A stretch of 64,000 bases of DNA from Patiria miniata. Lineage: Eukaryota > Echinodermata > Asteroidea > Valvatida > Asterinidae. Shown in pieces: positions 56,993 to 64,000 of the stretch. The stretch spans positions 10,268,262 to 10,332,261 of the forward strand of contig NW_024037055.1 of assembly GCF_015706575.1 (NCBI RefSeq), written 5' to 3'. The notes beneath the pieces were generated by a model. It did no database searches. It saw nothing but the letters and a program-made list of their open reading frames with translations, and was not told the origin of the DNA. The translations under genes and the position numbers were made by a program. Every line of letters starts with the position of its first letter. Position 1 is the first letter of the stretch.

Positions 56993-57617
56993 GACTTAAC
57001 TACATTTGTGATATATACATTGCATGACTTCGTGTCTGGTAAGCTGTTTCTGGTAAGCAAATGCTTGCCGCTGTCAGCCAACGTTTGTGGTTAGCAGAGT
57101 GAGACCTATGAAATAGGGCCCAGAATAACACTTCAGGTTCGCATTTGTACAAAGGACCCGAGTTTGACAATTTATCATTTAGTAAAATAACCTACACTAA
57201 TTTCTTTCCTCCTAAATTTGTGTTAGAATAATTCCATAGGGTGTATCCTATCAGTCTCATTATGACTTGAAGTTGGGTTTTAAAGATTTGTTGGAAAGTG
57301 TCTGGGCAAAAATCATAAATGATCCTATGGGCTATGGAGAACCTGTATGCTGGAAACAGCTCAGTTTCTTTAACAACATTTAAGGAAGTTTTGGAAAATT
57401 TCTTCAATTTTGTTTTTTAATGTGGGGACGCATAGCTATTGGCCAAGTGAATTTGTGTGGAAGAGTGGCTAAATGGAACGGCACTCAGGTATTTGAGTGA
57501 CATGTATGTATAAGTAAGATGAAGATGACTATCTATTGCATAGGATGTTGGACAGGATATTGATCTGTATCAAAATGATAAAAACTAAATTTTGTTCGGA
57601 ATGTCACACTTTTTGTA

Positions 57618-57623
57618 AATAAA
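57618..57623 (+). terminator. Candidate poly(A) signal for IWS1
   Basis: AATAAA in tttttgtaaataaaggttaa, 2.06 kb after the IWS1 stop, followed by a T/G-rich stretch (tgtaaagctggc, cagtttctttttc). Confidence 0.5.
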
Positions 57624-57749
57624 GGTTAAAAGAATTGGACTTTGTAAAGCTGGCATCGAGTGCAGTTTCTTTTTCAGATAATCTTTTTTGAGTTGGCACA
57701 AATGGTTATGTGTTCAGGGAGATGTGATATTCTCTTTTATCTTCAAGCA

Positions 57750-58170
57750 AACTTGAATCCTCGATCCTGATTGGTCGATCCATGGCAACAAGCCGTGCTA
57801 CATATAACCATACCGCACGGCCACGGTCCATACCGCACTCCGCGTATTGCGCTATTCTAAGCCTACGTGACGCGATTAGTGCTGCACAATTCACTGGGAA
57901 TTCAACAGTTGTGCGTAGGTTACACAGCATGCGTGTTCCAACTTTTACTGTGCGTCAAATTTGCTTGAAGATAAATTCGTTATCACGCTCGTGGAAACAC
58001 GGAAAATGTAGTGCGTCTGTGTCCCACATACCACTCGGCCTTCGGCCTCGTGGTATGTGGGACACAGATGCACTACATTATTCCGTGTTCCACTCGCGCT
58101 CGCAAGATAACTAATATTATCCACCGCCCTATCCAAGGATGCTACAGTGACCTCTAATTTCATGAGCTGT
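57750..58170. mobile_element. Element with long central hairpin (57979-58111)
   Basis: Arms of about 55-60 bases (57979-58033 and 58049-58111), each with tgtcccacataccac or its complement, surround the loop tcggccttcggcctc. The left flank (gattggtcgatccatggcaac) is repeat-like. Located between IWS1 and CCNB3. Confidence 0.75.
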
Positions 58171-58389
58171 CAATGAACAGATTTTCCCTTACCAGTGAGT
58201 GGGCAGTCGACACTGCCATGTGTGCATGACACACTTGCACAGACACACATATACTTTTGGGGAAGACCTTTGTTCCTACTGAAATCTCAAACTCCATAGC
58301 ATTCCCCTTATGGGGTAGATAGATTTCTAAAGACTTCCTTATGGGGTTTACTGTTCTATTGTGTTTTCTACCCCTTAAGGAACCCTGTA

Positions 58390-58505
58390 CATGTACACAA
58401 GTTGTCCCACGGTATTATGGGGACTGAAGACGCTGTGGGGACAGCAGAAAGTCCCCCATAACCCGGTCCTAATTTGCCTAACAATAAAAACTGCCCCATA
58501 ACGCG
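58390..58505 (-). repeat. Dispersed repeat family R6, copy 2
   Basis: Reverse-strand match to 20467-20600 (tggggacagcagaaagtccc; ccccataacgcggtgatgg). Confidence 0.55.
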
Positions 58506-58792
58506 GTGATGGCTCTCCCACACATGTGTTTATTGTGGCAGTAGTTACACACCATGCATTGTGAAATATGTGTTTTCTTCGCACAATTTTGTTGGATAGG
58601 GTGCCAGACAAGCGAAATATCAGAGACTTGGCATACAATGTACTCTGTATTTGGGACCAATTTACAAGGTAGCACACAAGCCATGGAGTCCATCCACAAG
58701 TATCCCCGCTTTGGTAAAAATGCTAAAAATGGGAAATCATGCAGGAAAAAGTAGCTGTTAAATTTTGGAGAAGAAAAACAGTCATTTAAATA

Positions 58793-58866
58793 GGGGCATC
58801 GGTGGATTCGAACCAGAGATCTTTCGATCCATAGCTCATCTCAATATCCACTAGGCTTCTGTGGCA
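58793..58866 (-). mobile_element. tRNA-like sequence, probable SINE head
   Basis: Minus strand reads gcctagtggatattgagatg (A-box like) then ctctggttcgaatccacc (perfect B-box ggttcgaatcc). The acceptor ends do not pair, so it is not a functional tRNA gene. Confidence 0.55.
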
Positions 58867-58869
58867 ACT

Positions 58870-59690
58870 TGACCACAGCCATTTTTTTTTTACAATGCTG
58901 TAATGTAACCTGACTAAATGATAACAATGTTGTTCAAGTCATTCTCTTTTCATGAGTAAACATAAATTTTCCTATAAAAAGTACTGAATTATTCATTGTT
59001 TCACCTTCCAATGGAAACAAAATTTGCGTGCAGTGGCTGATTGCCACATCTTCCTTTAGAAGGGTGCAGTGAGAACCAACTCATTCCTCCCTTGTTAAGG
59101 CAAACCTTACCTGCCGTGTGTTCATTTTAGGGATGTATTTCCGAGTGGCGGGGTATAACGCAATGTGAAGTGTCTTTTTCTTTCGGCCACACAGCACCCT
59201 CTTTTGTTTGTGCAAATAGAATAGATGCTGCTCTATGTTGTAAATTGCTTTATGTTGTAAATTGCAAGTGTCTTTTTTAGGTATAGCAGAAATTAGGGGA
59301 TAGCACTTTCTCGATTGGATAAACTCTTGTATTAAACATTCAAATTGAACTAAACAGCATCCTTTCTATCAAGGCCTTCATATTTAAGACTTGTGTATTT
59401 TTTTCCTTCACAAAACTATTTCAATTTTCCAGCTGAGCCGAGTCTCAAAATTCCAAAATAAGAGGATGCCATTTGAGGCAGCCAGAAGCCAACGCAAATG
59501 CGTTATCTCTCATTTTTAGGTGTCAGAATACTTGTTTTTGAACAGAACGCTCTGTACTAATGTCACGATGAGCACAACACACTGCTGGGGATGCAGATTG
59601 TATTTGGTCCTTCACAATATCAAGCTTTACTCAACAGAATTACGCCTTTGAAAATAACCAAGTTAAAGATGTACATTATACCATTCATAT
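58870..59690. other. Intergenic between IWS1 and CCNB3 3' ends
   Basis: AT-rich, no gene or clear repeat seen. The two genes converge here. Confidence 0.5.
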
Positions 59691-59696
59691 TTTATT
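59691..59696 (-). terminator. Candidate poly(A) signal for CCNB3
   Basis: TTTATT on the + strand (AATAAA on the minus strand), 2.0 kb downstream of the CCNB3 stop, in non-repetitive sequence. No transcript support. Confidence 0.4.
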
Positions 59697-61681
59697 TCTC
59701 TTCAGTTTTATAAGACAATGCACCATTTAATGTTTCAAATGACTTGTCCACACACTGACAACGAGTGGTGCTCAAATCATTTGAAATTCTAAAATTCTAT
59801 TTAAAGTTTGAAACCCGTTATTTAATGGTAATACCGTAAGGCCTAAAATTTGGAAATAACTGAATCATAAATATCAACAGAAATCCATGTGAAACATTGA
59901 GACAAAAAAAATCCAGCAAGTTCTCCAATACCAAAGTGATTTAATTTTCTGGTTTTTTTTAATCCCTGGGTTCAAGAAACTGGAAAGTTTGTGAGAATTG
60001 TTACTGACATTGTTGATTGATTCACCTTTTTCTTCACAAATTGGTATTTTTTTAGGTAGGGACTGTCTTGACTGTTTATATACATGTATTTTGATTAAAT
60101 CCAACAGTTTCTAAATGTTAATTTTGTAATGTTGGACTGCGATTAATGAGAATGAATTTTGCAAACACTTCATTTGAGAAAGATAAAAAAACCAAAGATA
60201 TTTGGAAGACACTGATGTGATGCTGAATGAAAGTTTACATGATTCAAATGACACAGTCTTTCTGCAGAAACTAGTCTCTTGAGTCCAAACTAGTCTCATT
60301 TATAATGACGAGGATATTACCTTAGCACCCTTAAAATAATGGACAAATTTTGATCATTAGAATGCGAAAATCTGAAAGCCACAAGGTAGCAATGCAGGTC
60401 TGCATTACGAGACAGTTTGGGGATCCTACCATTCCAAATATGTTGTAGTGTACTGACAATATGTCTGTGTTGACAAATGAGATTGGTGTTTCACAAGAGA
60501 CGAAACACCCAACAAATGCACTTTTCCTGTATAAAAATGTGCCTGGTTTATGTACACGAAAATGTAAAAAGAGAAAACTAAGAAATACAAATTTCACACC
60601 ACCAAAATACTTGACATGGTTTTTTTTAGAAGGAACATTTTTTTACAACTGCATTGGTCTTTTTTGCTCCCTGACTTGGCAAAGGTCATCAAAGCCAATT
60701 TTCCGTTACTACTGAAAATACATATTTACAAACTGTACAACAAACACCACACACAGAATATATGCAGTTCAAAATCATGATTTAGAGGGAACTTAAAACG
60801 ACCAATTGTCAGCCCGATGGTACAACATTCCAGTTCATCAATAAAGAGTTGCTCTTGCCAATGATAAGATTTTAAAATACAAAAAAAGGAGACAGTGTAT
60901 GTTTTTAGTGGATGAACATAATTGGCATCATATAAAAAAAGTGTTATCATTAATTTTACCAAGTCAAAAAAGGTTTAAAAAGTCGACAGGCTCTTTGTGT
61001 AAAACTGATTAAGAAATAATTGCACGAGAGCGCGGATAACTGCAGTCATGATAAAAGTGAATTTAAAAGAATTGGTAAAAAATGACATGGCAAAAACAGA
61101 CATGTTTTAGAAAAAACATGTTCACGTACATGTATCTGCATTTTTAAAAACTGTTTCAAATATTCTTCAACACATTGGTCTGTGACATTCATTTTTTTAA
61201 AGTTAATATCAAGTGTGTTGGGTTACAGAGGTTCATTTGCACTGAGCTGTACATCAATGACAACTGACTGTTGCTGTGGTATTAGAGGTTGCCCATCCAT
61301 TTCTTTGAAGCATTGTTCCCTTAGCTCATCCTCAATGAACATATGGCATGATTTTAACCAAAGTTTTCAACGTGCTTGCTAAAAAAAAAAATTCTGTTGT
61401 GAGATTCAATTTCAAACTGCATTTTAAAGACGTAAATACAAACACAATTGTCAATGATCACCTCTTTCAAATGTCCAATTCATCACTGAAAGGATAGCAC
61501 AATTGAAGACGCTTCCTCCTTTACAAAATCACTGACAAAACCCCTTTGCCAAAGCTTGTGAAAAGCACCACAGCTCTGCATTTGTTCCTTCACGCTCCGC
61601 CTGTCCGACTTGTGTTTCCTCGCATGTAATCATCAAACGTAAACAAGGTGAATTCAAGGGATTGCAGTCTTGAAGTCTTCA
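59697..61681 (-). other. Probable CCNB3 3' UTR
   Basis: Roughly 2 kb between the CCNB3 stop and the candidate poly(A) signal. AT-rich, without repeats or convincing frames. Confidence 0.4.
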
Positions 61682-63905
61682 TTATAACTGGAGCACATCT
61701 AGGGCTGGGAGCTTGGCAACTTCATAGAAAACTCTGCAGAACAAATATAGTACAAATGGCATAGAAACAGTGAAATTCATTTCATCAAATCATTTTTAGT
61801 CCCAAGCCGAGCTGCTATGCAGTAATAATGCTAACAAAATACTGAGAACTGAGCACAAGCTGTGAAACCAGTCCCAATTAAAAGTGGAAATTGTTTTCTC
61901 CCAAACCCTGATTGCCTTGAAGAAGTATTGTATACCCAAAAAAACTTAAACAAAGTGTTAAACAATTCACAAAAACAATCTTTGAAGTCCTAGTTGGATT
62001 GTACAGAGTGATTTAAAGCAATGATTTATCTACCTAATGAGACACTTACTTGTGTGAGTATTTGTTTCTGATGGTCATGAGCTGCTTGTTGGGTGTAGCG
62101 GCCAGCATGGAGTTCAGCTGACGAGTCAGGTCCATCAGTTCAGATTCCTTGTAGCCTGAGTAGTGCTGAAGGGTGGCATCCTGATGGATAATAGCAAATG
62201 AAAGCATCAAATGTAATCCATACACAGCATGAAATACTAGGAACCAACAATTTAGACTGTGTGTATACACATGCTAGATGTATACATGTATGTAAATGGA
62301 TGCATACATAATTGTGTACATGTCTTAGACATACCAGTAAAGGCTGTTCAAAATTCATGTGCGACTTTCAGTAGCCCTCCTGAATCTTCCAAGTGGTTTT
62401 GGATGATTTTTAATGATTGAGGCTGAATGACAAAAAAAGGTGATTTTGGATGGTACATTGTGTCGAGGTCATAGGCTGTACCCAGCATAGAGGCCCATGT
62501 TATATATTGGATACCATCTCCACTGTTTCTGGATATCATTGACACCGCCCTTAATATATTTACAATGAATGTTGGAGGATTTTGAAGGATTGAGGCAGTG
62601 GTCTCTACCTTGACCGAACAAATTCAAGAAATAACGGATGATTTTGGAGGATTGAGGCTGAATCCAATTTAAACATGGATTGAGGTATTTCATTGTGACA
62701 CCTCTTTTGGGGACATTTTTCATATTTACTGCAGGTATTGTGGGACTAAGTTTAGACTGGGAATCAAGTCGGAATCAAGTCCACTTTTGAATAGACTGGA
62801 AATCAGACAGAAGTAATCAGACTCAGATGTGGTAATCTCTACAAGGCAACACCTATGGATGTTTAACATACCCATTCTCCTGTCTTGGTCATCTTGAATG
62901 CCAGTAAGAGTGCAGCCGCTGCTATCATTGAGTCCCTCGTCTCAAGGAACTGAGCGTCCATCAACGATTGCTCCAAGATGAAGCGAGCTAGAGTCAGGGT
63001 CTCCATGGAGGCATGAGCACACTGTCATGAACAAACAAACCCAACAAGAACATTGATCAAGACCAAATGTTGGGTAAGAATCCGTTGGATGTACCACGAA
63101 GGGACGAATCGTCTATGGGTTTTGTGCACACCATACGTCACTTTGTGGTGCGACAGGCGAACTGGTAATCAGGACTTCTAGTTGACGTCCCATTAGAAAA
63201 AGTCAAATCGAATTTTAATAATTGATTTTCAAATTTAACAGCCAACATTTTTATCAAGTCAATGGTGCAAAGACTTTGTAAGTTATAAACACCAGTAAGC
63301 CAGTCCCAATATTCAGGGCTTAGCTAACATCAAAAGACTGCACTTACAATCGCTATTCTGTGCTTACAGAGCTATAACGCAGACAATCTGTGAATACCTA
63401 GGCAGCTCATAATCCATACTTACCTACGAATATACAAACCGCAAGCGTGAATTTTCTGCTACAGTAAGCAGAAATATTTCAATTCTGGTAAGCAGAGCCA
63501 TGCAAGTATGCCAAGAATGGCTGCACACATAGGATACTCATGCCCATTTGGGTTAATGGAAACTATTTCTACCAATTATTTTAACCACAAACATGTAAAA
63601 CGATAAACATTACTTAACTCAAGCTTTAAAAAAAAAACAGCTTTTCCAATTGTAATTGCAAATTTTTGCTTTTCTAATTTTGGCACTGACTTTCAAATAT
63701 TGGTCCCTACAAGCCCCGTTTTTAAGAACATAAGAGCTTGCAGCTTTACCTTAGCATATCTTCTGAGGAATCGGTAGGATAGCGGAATGCCTAGATCAAA
63801 GTCCAGCAAAGACAGGATGACCATCTCTGTATCAATAAACTGCTGCCTCTCATAGGCATCATCACAGATGTACTTGAAGTCATCCAGGGCAGGTGGGCAA
63901 CGCTC
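61682..63905 (-). CDS. CCNB3: Cyclin B3, C-terminal four exons (gene continues right of the window)
   Basis: Exons on the minus strand: 63905-63750, 63021-62872, 62180-62050 and 61733-61682 (stop TAA at 61684-61682). Phases join exactly (0, 0, 2), giving 162 residues. It begins in the N-terminal cyclin box, DDFKYICDDAYERQQFID, passes SYRFLRRYAKCAHASMETL and GEWDATLQHYSGY, and ends NKYSHKVFYEVAKLPALD. The YICDD, FLRRYA+C, HASM and YSHKVFxEVAK signatures separate B3 from A and B1/B2 cyclins. Cyclin B3 partners CDK1 (and CDK2) in meiosis and mitosis and drives anaphase onset in oocytes. The destruction box and first half of the cyclin box lie beyond 64000. The last exon codes only 16 residues. 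Confidence 0.95.
62370..62660. repeat. GGAGGATT / AATCTTCC element in CCNB3 intron
   Basis: Forward (tcctgaatcttccaag) and several reverse units (ttttggaggattgaggc, ttggaggattttgaagg) are spread over about 290 bases. Same class as 21430-21545 and 50285-50375, here more spaced out. Confidence 0.5.
63022..63749. other. CCNB3 intron
   Basis: No gene. The words gtaagcag/ctgctta recur between 63300 and 63500, like 11260-11660 in the UBXN7 3' UTR; this may be a decayed repeat. Confidence 0.35.
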
Positions 63906-64000
63906 CTGAAATCAGATCCACAAAATATCAACGTCTGGTTAATTCACCACAAATAGAACCCAAGTTGGGGGGGGGGGTCAACAACCCAGTACCATACCCA

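Larger units (their letters stand above)
55564..57640 (+). other. Probable IWS1 3' UTR
   Basis: About 2 kb from the stop to the AATAAA at 57618, T-rich and without coding frames. It includes the TIR element at 56506-56992. Confidence 0.45.

Noticed and set aside
58793-58866. Functional tRNA gene
   Set aside because: The B box is perfect but acceptor and T-stem halves do not pair; better read as a SINE head.

Overview
This is 64 kb of animal nuclear DNA. Genes have GT-AG introns of about 0.2-6 kb and code only 8-10% of the window; the rest is intron and intergenic DNA packed with short non-autonomous DNA transposons, foldback elements and tRNA-derived SINEs. Four single-copy metazoan genes can be rebuilt exon by exon. 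The cyclin B3 and UBXN7 proteins, together with foldback elements whose inverted ends are short tandem arrays (like sea urchin TU elements), suggest an invertebrate deuterostome, perhaps an echinoderm or hemichordate. That placement is inference.

Layout. 733-5166 (+): last four exons of CREG1, a secreted/lysosomal glycoprotein; its signal-peptide exon lies left of the window or was not found. 5167-9700: intergenic, with a hairpin and a pogo-like element. 11714-29042 (-): all 12 coding exons of UBXN7 (568 aa; UBA-like, UAS, UIM and UBX domains), a p97/VCP adaptor. 29043-33973: divergent intergenic region with a 1.27-kb palindromic element and a foldback-like element. 33974-55563 (+): all 15 coding exons of IWS1 (about 947 aa), the Spt6 partner in transcription elongation; the frame of exon 12 is one base short in this sequence. 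61682-63905 (-): the last four exons of cyclin B3. CREG1/UBXN7 and IWS1/CCNB3 are tail-to-tail; UBXN7/IWS1 are head-to-head.

The genes do not form a pathway. UBXN7 works in ubiquitin-p97 proteolysis, IWS1 in RNA polymerase II elongation, cyclin B3 in the meiotic and mitotic cell cycle, and CREG1 in the endolysosomal/secreted compartment.

The most unusual content is in repeats: (1) a 754-bp tandem duplication that looks identical between copies, in UBXN7 intron 1; (2) two composite foldback elements, one in the first intron of each divergent gene, sharing a roughly 450-bp module but carrying unrelated minisatellite arrays as inverted ends; (3) a third element with the same design between the genes; (4) a hAT-like TIR element with an internal tRNA-like promoter region; (5) a near-perfect 469-bp hairpin with a 9-bp target duplication 80 bp from IWS1 exon 1.
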